In this document: in pieces, positions 9,601 through 18,252 of the stretch
How positions within the stretch are numbered: position 1 is the stretch's first letter
How the letters are laid out: every line of letters begins with the position of its first letter
Assembly: GCA_028277395.1 (NCBI GenBank)
Contig: JANQGJ010000022.1
Span: 1-64,000, forward strand
Reading direction: 5' to 3'
DNA length: 64,000 bases
Source of the DNA: Bacteroidales bacterium
Lineage (GTDB): Bacteria > Bacteroidota > Bacteroidia > Bacteroidales > F082
Notes under the pieces: model-generated
Databases searched by the model: none
Seen by the model: the letters and a program-made list of their open reading frames with translations, nothing else
Told to the model about the DNA's origin: nothing
Made by a program: the position numbers and the translations under genes

Positions 9601-11176
9601 GAATGAAGCATTAATCAAGTTGGATGCATACAACAATACAAAAGGTTTTGTTTTTCGATTTACAGGAATAACCGGAAACAATTATAGATCAGATATTGCA
9701 GTAGACCATGTTAGTATTGATTCACCGTGTCTACCGATTTTCAGCTTTCCTTATACCATGAATTTTGATTCATTTAGTAAAAGTCAACCACAAGAGGATT
9801 GTACTCAGGATGGATCGGTGAAATTGAATGATTGCTGGTTAAATGTTTTAGGTGATGAAGTTGATTGGGATGTGCATTCAGGTTCAACAGCTTCAGGTGG
9901 AACTGGACCATCAACAGGATATAATGGCTTTGGGAATTATTTATACCTTGAATCATCATACTGTTGGAGGAAAAAAGCATCTATAAAATCTCCAATATTT
10001 GATTTTTCGATCTCACATATGCGTAGACCAAGGTTAGGCTTTCAATACCATATGTATGGTGAAAACATGGGCAGCTTTCAGGTTGATATCTCAAAAGATG
10101 GAGGATCAAACTGGGAAGAAGACTGTATTTACAGCATTTATGGCAACCAGGGCAACCAATGGAATAGCGCCACGATTAACCTTCAGGAGTATTTAAATGA
10201 AACAGATATTTCATTCAGGTTTACTGGTATAACAGGCGATGACTTTACCTCTGATATAGCAATTGATGAGATGATTATTTTTGATGAGTGTGTCAGATTA
10301 AATTTCCCTTACGAAGAAGGTTTTGAAAATTGGGTGGACTTTTCATGTCAATCCAACAGTTTCTGTAACCCAAACGGCAGTATGGATCTACTACCTTATT
10401 GCTGGGAAAATTGTATTGATGATGATTTTGATTGGGGTGTGGGAAAAGGTATGACTCCATCAGAAGGTACAGGACCCTCATCAGGAGTATATGGAAGTTC
10501 ACGATATTTATATACTGAGGTTTCTGGAGGAGCATGTTATAACAAAGAGGCATCAGTTCAAAGCCCTGATTTTGATATGTCGTCAGTAACAGATCAACCT
10601 TTACTGTATTTTAATTATCACATGTATGGTGAAGAAATGGGAACTCTTTTTGTGGATATTTCAACTGATTTCGGATCCACCTGGACAAATCTCTGGTCAA
10701 AATCCGGCAATCAGGGCAACCAATGGTTGTACGAAGTAATTCCATTATCAAACTATATTTCGAATCCCTATGTCAGGCTTAAATTTAAAGCAATATCCGG
10801 ACCAGAATATACTTCTGACATAGCCATTGATAATATCAAAATATCAGCAGGAGACAGAGCAAATACTTCGAATTTATTGTCGATTCATGATGAACAAAAT
10901 CAAATATCAGAATCTACACCTGTGCTATCCCTTAATGTATTTCCTAATCCAAATAATGGGATTTTTAATATGGTTATTAATTCCAGGATGAAAAGGGATG
11001 TAAAGATAAAGATTATAAATACTATGGGTGTTACTATATATCAACAGGATAAAGTTGTAATTCATGAAAATCATAAGTCTGAAATAAATTTGTCAGTATT
11101 CCCAAAAGGCGCTTATTATTTAATTATTAACAGTAATAAAAATGAAACAGTAAAGAAGACAATTATGTATAATTAA
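6647..11176 (+). CDS. Large secreted protein: beta-propeller-like N-terminus, four MAM-like repeats, T9SS sorting domain
   Basis: The 1509-residue product has a signal peptide (hydrophobic core about residues 15-33). A start at M14 is also possible. Residues about 40-550 contain the motif KWGSFSNMSCDPTD...VWYTN, common near the end of propeller-like regions in bacterial secreted proteins. Four tandem repeats of about 175-185 residues follow (about 672-843, 852-1025, 1038-1211, 1223-1400). Each has DWD...SGST...TGP, a YLYxEASxC segment, YHMxGxxMGSL, GNQGNQW and SDIAIDxxxI, as in MAM domains. Residues about 1424-1509 form a T9SS sorting domain (VFPNPNNGIF, then KGAYYLIINS). The likely role is a surface or released adhesin or matrix protein. 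No catalytic site was recognised. It is monocistronic and lies downstream of the long gene-free region. Confidence 0.85.
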   Translation: MNKSLPKCRIIKNMAKLPIILLIIQGLMFQILITAQNINSRDLHKVENPTRVSKLTFWGSFLVEYNQLGRESREVEKSLNPNFKIFEGLSFDREPGSPFDSRERPCINGATGKNYYIQVISGTSKASIFNKIDGSLLGTLDYSLLFYAADQAGSNIDKPIILYDEQIGMFIALARIVNFESNPQSADYFSFSTLKFTEDGIRICRWAFGSAKCDNAKMGIQQDGYYISINAGSNERNIDEVFVINRYAVINNWWDVFFMSFRNPARPKTLNGFHYILPIDIDGAWAPSNTPGMFITIADDDQGNPSDEIRLYELKIEWHDLWSSTFKMSDQIPVSSFCNVEDIMIRQNMRTQYLESNSGVLSHRAQYRKIGEQEIITCLQTVTDNKSATGLRWYQLHRDNNNHNWTLSQEGLLQDNSSEELSMYNGSIAMTANGDIFIGYHASSLFHFPRIQYCGQSNGVRSHIGNGQIDIPTQNIWQSSVGQSLHSKWGSFSNMSCDPTDNNTVWYTNYCLEHNFQINGRTFQHCITPIVAITMPDCTPKIQSNHLNIIAYDTVAIYGSIIKGDGDYVLVVVRKQETPISEPISGYSYQYNTNFGSGDTTGPGNYVVNFLPRESLSGNLQHILIKNLEAGNGYFIDIYEANSTGDDGYCYKLPAYTSLACTKGIQHQYHQYFDDWNESTPDYSCTENGSVTLTEGWVNFDDDDIDWDINSGSTKSSYTGPTTDISLVGKYVYTEASSCSDKTGYLTMPAIDLTTIPSPVFTFYYHMWGTGMGSLSIEHSLDGGITWSDYLWSKEGDQGNQWHMATIPLSSFSDSDQFRIRFKSITGDNYKSDIAIDEVSIKTQTSGIPYLQTFDSWQISNPWYSCTSDGSVVLTDQWKNATGDDVDWDIYSGSTPSNYTGPSSGYSGSGNYLYLEASSCYNKTGYLESPIFDLSSSNYPELKFYYHMFCEGSDRMGSLKVEFSVDYGNTWEEVWSKKGNQGDQWNEALIKLDAYNNTKGFVFRFTGITGNNYRSDIAVDHVSIDSPCLPIFSFPYTMNFDSFSKSQPQEDCTQDGSVKLNDCWLNVLGDEVDWDVHSGSTASGGTGPSTGYNGFGNYLYLESSYCWRKKASIKSPIFDFSISHMRRPRLGFQYHMYGENMGSFQVDISKDGGSNWEEDCIYSIYGNQGNQWNSATINLQEYLNETDISFRFTGITGDDFTSDIAIDEMIIFDECVRLNFPYEEGFENWVDFSCQSNSFCNPNGSMDLLPYCWENCIDDDFDWGVGKGMTPSEGTGPSSGVYGSSRYLYTEVSGGACYNKEASVQSPDFDMSSVTDQPLLYFNYHMYGEEMGTLFVDISTDFGSTWTNLWSKSGNQGNQWLYEVIPLSNYISNPYVRLKFKAISGPEYTSDIAIDNIKISAGDRANTSNLLSIHDEQNQISESTPVLSLNVFPNPNNGIFNMVINSRMKRDVKIKIINTMGVTIYQQDKVVIHENHKSEINLSVFPKGAYYLIINSNKNETVKKTIMYN

Positions 11177-11424
11177 TAGACAAAATCACCCCATATTATT
11201 TCAGCTATTGCCAAAAGGAAATTCTCTTTTTTGCTGTATCGCCCTCATAAATTATGCTGATTGCAACAGAGAATTTAACTCATTTAAAGTGAATATGAAT
11301 AAGTGTTAGTATACTTGATTTGTTATTACTGCATACCAATAGATTCGATTTTTACTAATTTTACCTTAATTATAATAATCTACTGGGATGAGACATCAAT
11401 AACTCCATCCACATAACAAATCAT
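11177..11424. other. Intergenic region upstream of the NamZ-like gene
   Basis: This 248-bp AT-rich spacer contains no hairpin-plus-T-tract after the MAM gene. It also has no exact TAnnTTTG box. Near matches (one mismatch) include TATACTTG and TAATTTTA, too weak to call a promoter. Confidence 0.4.
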
Positions 11425-12609
11425 ATGAAACAGATTTTCTTTTCAATATTATATTTAGTTAGTTTTTCGACAGCTTGTCAAAGTACCACCCCTACACTGG
11501 TTGATTATGACGATGTTGTTTGTGGAGCCAATCGTTTAGCACTTTATCTGCCTTTAATACAGAACAAAAATGTTGCAGTTGTTGCCAACCAGTCTTCAAC
11601 TGTAGATAACAAACATTTAGTTGATACACTACTAGCAAATAATATTATTATATCCAAAATATTTTGCCCTGAACATGGCTTTCGAGGGAAAGCTGATGCC
11701 GGAGAGATAATAAGTGATGAAATTGATCTGAAAACAGGGATACCAATTATCTCTTTGTATGGTTCGCATAAAAAACCTACTAAAGAGGATTTGAATGATG
11801 TCGACATCGTGATATTTGATCTTCAGGATGTAGGTACACGTTTTTATACGTATATCTCAACTTTAACTTATGTTATGGAATCATGCGCAGAAAATAATAT
11901 CCCTGTTATTGTACTCGATCGTCCAAACCCTAATGGTTATTTTATTGACGGGCCTATACTTGAAAATGAATTCAGCTCATTTGTTGGATTGCATCCTATA
12001 CCGGTTGTTTATGGAATGACAATTGGAGAATATGCTAAATTAGTAAAAGGAGAACACTGGATTGCAGAATCAGATAAACTTGATCTGACTGTCATACCTA
12101 TGGATAATTATGATCATAACTTGATCGTTAAACTTAAAAACAAACCATCGCCAAATCTACCCAACTGGCAATCAGTTTACTTATACCCATCACTTTGCTT
12201 CTTTGAAGGAACGGTAATGAGCATAGGCAGAGGTACTGATTTTCCTTTCCAGGTTTATGGCCACCCTGATCTTGAAACAGGAAGTTTTGTTTTTAAACCG
12301 GAACCAAATGAGGGATCTTCAAAACCAAAACATAACGGTACTGAATGCTATGGTTTGAATTTAACTGGCTATGCATCAAACTATAAAACGAATGATAACC
12401 AAATTAACTTATCATGGCTTATTGATGCTTACAACACTGTGCCTTCAAAAGAAGATTTCTTTATCAGTTATTTTGAAAAACTTGCAGGTACAGCTAGTCT
12501 CAGGCAACAAATTGCTTCAGGTTTAAGTGAGGAAGAAATCCGTAGTTCATGGCAACCTGGATTGGATAAATTCAAAAAGATACGATCTAAATATTTACTA
12601 TATCCTTAA
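11425..12609 (+). CDS. DUF1343 / NamZ-like exo-beta-N-acetylmuramidase lipoprotein
   Basis: The 394-residue protein starts with a lipoprotein signal (lipobox FSTAC, Cys18), so it should be attached to a membrane facing the periplasm or surface. The body has DUF1343 signatures: NVAVVANQSS, FCPEHGFRG, PIISLYGSHKKPT, DLQDVGTRFYTYI and LDRPNPNG. The characterised family member is NamZ of Bacillus subtilis, which removes terminal N-acetylmuramic acid from peptidoglycan fragments. A cell-wall recycling role is inferred from that homology. The length is normal for the family. A methyltransferase gene follows after 9 bp, suggesting a two-gene operon, although a functional link is not evident. Confidence 0.85.
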   Translation: MKQIFFSILYLVSFSTACQSTTPTLVDYDDVVCGANRLALYLPLIQNKNVAVVANQSSTVDNKHLVDTLLANNIIISKIFCPEHGFRGKADAGEIISDEIDLKTGIPIISLYGSHKKPTKEDLNDVDIVIFDLQDVGTRFYTYISTLTYVMESCAENNIPVIVLDRPNPNGYFIDGPILENEFSSFVGLHPIPVVYGMTIGEYAKLVKGEHWIAESDKLDLTVIPMDNYDHNLIVKLKNKPSPNLPNWQSVYLYPSLCFFEGTVMSIGRGTDFPFQVYGHPDLETGSFVFKPEPNEGSSKPKHNGTECYGLNLTGYASNYKTNDNQINLSWLIDAYNTVPSKEDFFISYFEKLAGTASLRQQIASGLSEEEIRSSWQPGLDKFKKIRSKYLLYP

Positions 12610-12618
12610 CTAATAAAT

Positions 12619-13434
12619 ATGACTAAAGAAAACAAACAGGAAACAGATTATTATGCGAATGTCGAATCATATTATGATGAAGATGCAACATTGGGATTTG
12701 AGTCGCGCGCGAACATAAACTCAAGCCTTGAAAGAATCAGAAGTGATTTCAGAGATATAACCATACAATATGATTTTAATAATGTTCTTGAAATTGGGTG
12801 CGGACCCGGATTCGATATTCATTGGTTTGCAGCAAAGTATCCTGAAAAATCTTTCACAGCAGTTGATATTTCAGGTGAAATGGTGAATCTAACCCGTAAC
12901 AGACTGGAAAAAAACTCAATTAAAAATGTAACACTATTCAGATCTGATGAACGATCTCTCGTTGAAAAACTGGGTAAAAATACCTTTGATTTAATCTATG
13001 TATATTTTGGTGCTCTTAATACGGTAAATGATCTTAATGAAACTGCAGGACATATTAATAAGCTTCTAAAAACAAACGGCATAGCTGTGCTTACATTTGT
13101 AAATAAATGGTATTTAAGGGAGCTACTTGTTCAACTAATAAAACTTAATCTGAAAACCGCATTTGCCAGACTTGGTAATACATGGGGAGGATATTCAGTA
13201 ACCAGGCACCTTCCCTCCCACTGTTATAGCGCAGGAAAGATAAGACAAGCATTCTCAGGCTTTAAGTTGATTAGCAAAAAGGGTTACAGTATTTTTTACC
13301 CACCATGGTACAACGATCATAAAGTCAGGGAAAAACCATCAAAAGCAGAAAGGTTGTGGAATCTGGATCAAAAAATACAAAATACACCTCTTTGGTCTAA
13401 AGGTGAATATACCCTGTTCGTTTTTCAGAAATAA
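12619..13434 (+). CDS. Class I SAM-dependent methyltransferase
   Basis: The 271-residue protein has a class I methyltransferase fold. SAM-binding motif I is VLEIGCGPGFD (about residues 54-64). An acidic motif II follows in FTAVDISGEMV, and LIYVYFGALNTV corresponds to the post-II/motif III region. Residues 1-50 begin with a YYDED segment, often seen in small-molecule or quinone/sterol-type methyltransferases. The substrate cannot be inferred. It lies 9 bp after the NamZ-like gene and its last 10 bp overlap the convergent SDR gene on the other strand. Confidence 0.85.
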   Translation: MTKENKQETDYYANVESYYDEDATLGFESRANINSSLERIRSDFRDITIQYDFNNVLEIGCGPGFDIHWFAAKYPEKSFTAVDISGEMVNLTRNRLEKNSIKNVTLFRSDERSLVEKLGKNTFDLIYVYFGALNTVNDLNETAGHINKLLKTNGIAVLTFVNKWYLRELLVQLIKLNLKTAFARLGNTWGGYSVTRHLPSHCYSAGKIRQAFSGFKLISKKGYSIFYPPWYNDHKVREKPSKAERLWNLDQKIQNTPLWSKGEYTLFVFQK

Positions 13435-14330
13435 ACACCGGTTTTAATTTCCCTAAGTATCTGATGCAGATCCTGAAACTCATATTTGTTTAATAGATCA
13501 GGATAATTCGATCTCATTATTATATTAGATGTAAATGCCTCTTTTGCAGCAATCTCAACATCATGAGGATAAATTTCTTTGTAATCAACTACCTTACATT
13601 TGTATTGATCACATATTGCGTCTGTAAATTCCAACTGGGTAAGAATTATTGGTGAAAAAATATTATATACGCCACTTCCCAGATTGTGCTCTGAATATTT
13701 GACCATTAAACCAGCTGCATCTTTCAATGAAACAACCGACATATGATTTAATCCTTTTCCAAATAGTGGAATTGTACCGGTTTCCTTAATATTTTGTAAA
13801 TAAAACCAGGAAAACCATGATCCAATTCCCAGAAGCCATGGAAAACGTAGTACATACACAGGATAATTACCTGAAAGTGATTTATTAACTATTGGAAATT
13901 CACCATGTACATACTGTTTAGCATAGCTGGTGGGATTTATTGACGTATTTTCATTATGGATTTTATCACTACTTCCATAAACTAAACTACCTGACGCGAA
14001 TACCAGTTTTGGAGTTATGCCGCTTATTTCAATTTGTTGTAACAATCGTTTATTTAACTGTGCAGCTTTTAATGCAGCAAGTTTACGCCCCAGTCTTCTC
14101 AGGCGCTTAACTGTTGGTCTGGCGCAATGATATATTACCTCAGGTCTGATCTCTCTTAATACCTTCGCATTTAGTCTGTTAATTCCTCCTTTTATTACAG
14201 ATATCCTTTCTGCATTTTTTAATTGAGAATTATTTTGTGTTGCATAAACCTTATAACCAACCCTGATTAATTCGGAAATCACTGCTGATCCCAAAAACCC
14301 TGAACCGCCGATAACAAGTACATTCTTCAT
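13425..14330 (-). CDS. NAD(P)-dependent epimerase/dehydratase (SDR)
   Basis: This 301-residue extended SDR begins with the Rossmann motif VIGGSGFLGSAVI (about residues 5-17). It carries a catalytic-type Ser/Tyr/Lys set in FASGSLVYGS and TSYAKQYVHGE; the usual YxxxK spacing reads YAKQY here, so the exact catalytic Tyr is uncertain. It is the last gene of the polysaccharide operon, 1 bp after the nucleotidyltransferase-fold gene. It probably modifies a nucleotide- or lipid-linked sugar. The substrate is unknown. Its 3' end overlaps the methyltransferase gene by 10 bp. Confidence 0.78.
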   Translation of the reverse strand: MKNVLVIGGSGFLGSAVISELIRVGYKVYATQNNSQLKNAERISVIKGGINRLNAKVLREIRPEVIYHCARPTVKRLRRLGRKLAALKAAQLNKRLLQQIEISGITPKLVFASGSLVYGSSDKIHNENTSINPTSYAKQYVHGEFPIVNKSLSGNYPVYVLRFPWLLGIGSWFSWFYLQNIKETGTIPLFGKGLNHMSVVSLKDAAGLMVKYSEHNLGSGVYNIFSPIILTQLEFTDAICDQYKCKVVDYKEIYPHDVEIAAKEAFTSNIIMRSNYPDLLNKYEFQDLHQILREIKTGVYF

Positions 14331-14331
14331 A

Positions 14332-15249
14332 TCAGGGAGTTAATGATGTTTCGCTTTCTTTTAATGCATTAAGTACTATTGTCTGATAATTATCCGGGTG
14401 GTTCTTTGAAATATTTAATGTCGTGTAAAATGCTTCATCATATTTATCCATTGGGTATGATTTTCGCTTCCACTTCTTTCTCCATTTTCGATCAGTTGCC
14501 TTCATCAACATAATATTAAGCTTATTACCTCCAGTCAGGTTGATCATCTTCTCAAACATAGTCTTGATTCTCTCTTTTCCATTCTTTATAACAAACCTTA
14601 AATCTTCTTTATATGGTTCATTCGGCAGAAAATCAGACACCCAGGTATTCACTTTCTTTAATTCTGATATTAACTCCTTGTTATACACAGGAATGAGAGT
14701 TACAGTTTCTATCGCTGAATAGATATTTTTTTGATCAATCTCGAGAGCAGATTCATCAATGAAATAATTCATACAATAATAATGCTGGTGTCCTGTAATA
14801 AAGGATAATTTCTTGAATAGATGTAGCAATGTCCGTGCAATCCACAAACGATCCTTTTCTGCAATAATGAAATAGTCAATATCTGCATCTTTGCCAGCAT
14901 AATATTTTGAAAGTGAACCGGATATTGCAATTGACCTGACAAATGGAAAACTCTTTACAACTTTTATAAACCGGTATGAACCTCTGAGGATTTGTTCAGC
15001 ACTCCTGTTCCCTCTTATCCTGTCTACTGACCATTCGGGGCAATTCTCTATTGTATAGAAACCTTCATCAGACAGGAACACCTCTTTATTTCCTGATAAT
15101 TCAATCAGCAGACTGTTAACAGAATTCAAGTCACATTTTAATCGTAAAAACCTATGAATTTCAACAGGTGACAACGGATATTTGAATAAACCAAAATAAC
15201 CAAGTGTTGAAACAATATGCTTTTTAAGGTATTCACTATTATTTTCCAT
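14332..15249 (-). CDS. Nucleotidyltransferase-fold protein of the polysaccharide operon
   Basis: I chose the ATG at 15249 (305 residues), which follows the upstream stop by 1 bp. The frame stays open to an ATG at 15303 (323 residues), but that would overlap the sugar-transferase gene by 53 bp. The N-terminus (STLGYFGLFKYPLSPVEIHRFL) looks like a winged-helix domain. It is followed by a polymerase-beta-like nucleotidyltransferase signature: SGSLSKYYAGKDADIDYFII, with G-S and the D-x-D metal ligands. The C-terminal 130 residues are basic and unassigned. Such proteins transfer nucleotides to small molecules, RNA or proteins. What this one modifies inside a capsule/O-antigen operon is not known. 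Confidence 0.75.
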   Translation of the reverse strand: MENNSEYLKKHIVSTLGYFGLFKYPLSPVEIHRFLRLKCDLNSVNSLLIELSGNKEVFLSDEGFYTIENCPEWSVDRIRGNRSAEQILRGSYRFIKVVKSFPFVRSIAISGSLSKYYAGKDADIDYFIIAEKDRLWIARTLLHLFKKLSFITGHQHYYCMNYFIDESALEIDQKNIYSAIETVTLIPVYNKELISELKKVNTWVSDFLPNEPYKEDLRFVIKNGKERIKTMFEKMINLTGGNKLNIMLMKATDRKWRKKWKRKSYPMDKYDEAFYTTLNISKNHPDNYQTIVLNALKESETSLTP

Positions 15250-15250
15250 C

Positions 15251-15928
15251 TTAATCAATTCGGAATAATATTTGAAAAGTGGTTTTAAAGAATATCTCAA
15301 CATCCATTGTCAGCGTCCAGTTATTTATATATTCCAGATCAGAACTTAGTCTGTTAATATAATCTTCCTTGTTATTGATCATCCCATGATAACCCCTGAC
15401 CTGCGCTAAACCGGTAAGTCCGGGTTTTGCCTGGTGCCTTAAATGATAATCAGAAGATAACCATGAAAATTCCACGTTATGACGCAACATGTGCGGCCTA
15501 GGACCAACAATGCTCATTTGTCCTGCAAGCACATTTATTATCTGTGGTAGTTCATCAATGTGAAATTCCCTAAGATATTTACCAACCCGTGTTATTCGCT
15601 TATCATCCTTTTGCACTTGTAACCGGTCAGCTTCTTTGTTTATTTCCATTGTTCTGAACTTGATACACAAAAATGTTTTGCGATCCCTTCCGGTTCTCTT
15701 CTGTATAAAAAACGGTGAACCTTTTGAGTCAATCATTATTACTATTGAAACTATCAGAAAAAACCAGGGGGCTATGAAGATCAGCATTAGCAATGAAAGA
15801 ATGACATCAAAAACCCGTTTTGTAAATCTTGAACGTGGATTATTGATCTTTCGTGTACTGAAAACATTCTCATACTTCAACTCAAATATTTCTGCATCAT
15901 AGTTCTCTGAATAGTACCTATAGTTCAT
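15251..15928 (-). CDS. Initiating sugar transferase (bacterial sugar transferase, PglC/WcaJ type)
   Basis: The 225-residue protein is of the short phosphoglycosyl transferase type with one membrane-embedded hydrophobic segment (about residues 40-66, VFDVILSLLMLIFIAPWFF). The catalytic region shows the family motifs PFFIQKRTGRD, FCIKFRTM, DELPQIINVLAGQMS, VGPRPHM and KPGLTGLAQVRG. It transfers a sugar-1-phosphate from a UDP-sugar to undecaprenyl phosphate, the first committed step of repeat-unit assembly. Its start overlaps the previous gene by 11 bp and the next gene starts 1 bp after it, placing it in the operon. The sugar specificity is not visible. Confidence 0.92.
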   Translation of the reverse strand: MNYRYYSENYDAEIFELKYENVFSTRKINNPRSRFTKRVFDVILSLLMLIFIAPWFFLIVSIVIMIDSKGSPFFIQKRTGRDRKTFLCIKFRTMEINKEADRLQVQKDDKRITRVGKYLREFHIDELPQIINVLAGQMSIVGPRPHMLRHNVEFSWLSSDYHLRHQAKPGLTGLAQVRGYHGMINNKEDYINRLSSDLEYINNWTLTMDVEIFFKTTFQILFRID

Positions 15929-17183
15929 ATAAAGTAGTAGTGTTTCGGTGCTTGTTAAAATAAGACGAATATATTAAACAAAAATAAACAATTCCCTGTT
16001 GTCTTTCCAACACTGACTCTGTTAAGAAAAACATAAAAACCAACAACAAAACGCCATTGGAAACGAATTTGTTAGATCCAGGAATGGCAAAAATCCTGAT
16101 TATCATCGCTAGTAGTACTAGCAGACCTGCCAACCCGCTTCTTACAAATGTTTCGATGAATTGATTATGGAAATTGTAATTAAGGTATCCTGTATCATCA
16201 GTTCCTGAATAACCAGTATATATACCATACTCAATATATTTACTATTCAGCAGGTCCTGAGCCCGATTTATTCCAATGCCATTCAACAAAGCGTTATTCT
16301 CTTCTATTATTTCTATCCCAAATCTTGCCTGGATCAATCTAAGGTTCAAACCATTAAGTGGAGAATCATAATTAAATCTTTCTGCCTTTACAATTTCAAG
16401 TTCAGGGTTGACAATTTGATTAAACCTCAACATAAAAGGAATTGATATTAAAACAACTATTATAACAGCTACCGGTATTAACATCTTTCTTCGTTTGAAC
16501 AGATTTATAATTGTGTCTCTGAACTTAACTACCAATAGCGGGATCCCAACTCCTATCATCAGTTTTGAAGCAGATAAAAACAGCATTAATAATAGCAGGA
16601 ATAAAATAGCATACATCAGGCGAGGTTTTGCAATAAGCCATGATATTTCATCAAACTGAAGCAATACCACAACAATGAAAAAGCTAAAATAAATAGCACC
16701 TGAATTAAATGGTTTTATCAGATCATGGTAAACAAATGACCCCATTCCGGCATTCTGAAAAAAAACCTGAAAAACGGAATAACCAAGCATAATAGTGGAG
16801 GCAACAGACAAAGAAATTACCAAAGCAGTAAAAGATACATTTGTGAACATCTTCTTTGATGTTGCACTCAACAGGAAGTAAACCGGGATAATAATAAGAG
16901 GAAGCATTTGCTCAAGCTCTTTAATACTTTGTATCCCGTTTATTTCATTTGCTATGCCAGATGCATGTAAGACGAAAAATAAAGATGGAATTAAAAGATG
17001 GATAGTTGGTTTCCCCTTTATACCTGAACGATTTTTAAAAAAAGATACCAATAGAACTATACCTCCAACAATAATAGCGAGACTATTTAAACGTATTGAA
17101 ATTGGTAATGTGAACCATATAAAGAACCACACCCAATCTTCCGCAGATAGTTTTACATTATACTTTATAAAAAGCTTTTTCAT
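15918..17183 (-). CDS. O-antigen ligase / polymerase-type membrane protein (Wzy_C)
   Basis: The 421-residue protein is rich in predicted membrane helices (about 10-12). It has a large periplasmic loop around residues 255-330 and the ligase-family motif NFHNQFIETFVRSGLAGLLVLL near residue 330-350, where the loop histidine is typical of WaaL/Wzy_C proteins. It joins or polymerises polysaccharide units at the periplasmic face. A second membrane protein of similar type lies at 19348-20559 in the same operon, so one is probably the polymerase and the other the ligase. This one fits ligase slightly better. Its 5' end overlaps the upstream glycosyltransferase gene by 26 bp. Confidence 0.83.
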   Translation of the reverse strand: MKKLFIKYNVKLSAEDWVWFFIWFTLPISIRLNSLAIIVGGIVLLVSFFKNRSGIKGKPTIHLLIPSLFFVLHASGIANEINGIQSIKELEQMLPLIIIPVYFLLSATSKKMFTNVSFTALVISLSVASTIMLGYSVFQVFFQNAGMGSFVYHDLIKPFNSGAIYFSFFIVVVLLQFDEISWLIAKPRLMYAILFLLLLMLFLSASKLMIGVGIPLLVVKFRDTIINLFKRRKMLIPVAVIIVVLISIPFMLRFNQIVNPELEIVKAERFNYDSPLNGLNLRLIQARFGIEIIEENNALLNGIGINRAQDLLNSKYIEYGIYTGYSGTDDTGYLNYNFHNQFIETFVRSGLAGLLVLLAMIIRIFAIPGSNKFVSNGVLLLVFMFFLTESVLERQQGIVYFCLIYSSYFNKHRNTTTLYEL

Positions 17184-18252
17184 ACAAACTGCATATTTTA
17201 TCCCAGGTGAATTTCTCTTTCAGGACATCAATGTTTTTATTTATTTGCTGATCACTTATAATTATTGATTCATTATCAGATAATATTTCTGATAATTGCC
17301 GTGATGAACTAAAATACTCACCACCACCTAAAAGTACACTCCTGTTGAAGATATTATCATGTGCAAGTATCCTGCATTGAGCTGCCATAGCTTCGAGCAA
17401 TGAGGGATTTGTTCCACCTACTGAATGACCATGAATATAATACCTCGAATAATAACGAATAGAATCAAGTATTTTCCTATTATAATTCGGACCAAAAAAC
17501 ATGATCTTACCATTAGCCTGATACCGGTTTCTCAGGTTGTGAAAGTATTGGTTTTCATTACCAATTATAACCAATGGAAAAGCATCTGTTGACCAGGTCT
17601 TTGATTCTATAGCCATTTCAATATTATTCTCGGGAACCATACGCGCAATTATTAAATCATACTTATACGGTAAAATATTATAAGCTTCAAGTTCAGAATC
17701 GTCAAAATCATTTGGGATTTCAACTCCATAAGCAATATACTCGGAAGATGCATTATAGGTTTTGGAGATATGTTTCTTAATTCCCGGAGAATCAGCTATT
17801 ATGAGATCACTTCTTAAAACTGCCCATTTCTCTGCAATTTTTAAAAATCTCTGAACAAGTGATGAATATTTTGATCTTTTCCATTCAAGTCCATCTACAT
17901 TTATGATGTGTTTCGAATTCCTGTCCCACATGAAATGCCACACTGAGTCGCTGGTATACCCCATATGAATAATAACATCGTGTTTTCGTCTGTACGAAGA
18001 AATGTTACACAACAGGTCATACAAAAACTGACCGGCAGGTCCCATACTGTCCTCAGGATCAAACTTATGAACAAGTTTAACACCTTTCCAGGTGGTGTAA
18101 CCATATTTCATTCGTTTCGAACAATATACAGTAACATTATGACCGGCAGAAACCAGTCTGGGGGCCAATTGTTCAACAGCAGCTTCATAACCACCATATC
18201 TGTTTGGAATACCTCTGGTACCTATAAATCCTATTGAAAGTTTTTTAGTCAA
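17158..18252 (-). CDS. DUF1972-type glycosyltransferase
   Basis: This 364-residue cytoplasmic GT-B enzyme starts with the DUF1972 signature FIGTRGIPNRYGGYEAAVEQL. It continues with a GT family 4-like C-terminal half including ARMVPENNIEMAI and HSVGGTNPSLLEAMA, the E-x7-E-like nucleotide-sugar site. Related enzymes include rhamnosyltransferases of exopolysaccharide clusters, but the sugar here is unknown. It overlaps the upstream glycosyltransferase by 8 bp and the downstream membrane protein by 26 bp, consistent with translational coupling. Confidence 0.9.
   Translation of the reverse strand: MTKKLSIGFIGTRGIPNRYGGYEAAVEQLAPRLVSAGHNVTVYCSKRMKYGYTTWKGVKLVHKFDPEDSMGPAGQFLYDLLCNISSYRRKHDVIIHMGYTSDSVWHFMWDRNSKHIINVDGLEWKRSKYSSLVQRFLKIAEKWAVLRSDLIIADSPGIKKHISKTYNASSEYIAYGVEIPNDFDDSELEAYNILPYKYDLIIARMVPENNIEMAIESKTWSTDAFPLVIIGNENQYFHNLRNRYQANGKIMFFGPNYNRKILDSIRYYSRYYIHGHSVGGTNPSLLEAMAAQCRILAHDNIFNRSVLLGGGEYFSSSRQLSEILSDNESIIISDQQINKNIDVLKEKFTWDKICSLYEKAFYKV

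Noticed and set aside
14540..14722. Plus-strand 60-codon frame inside the nucleotidyltransferase gene
   Set aside because: It is a shadow of a well-supported minus-strand gene and lacks protein-like features.
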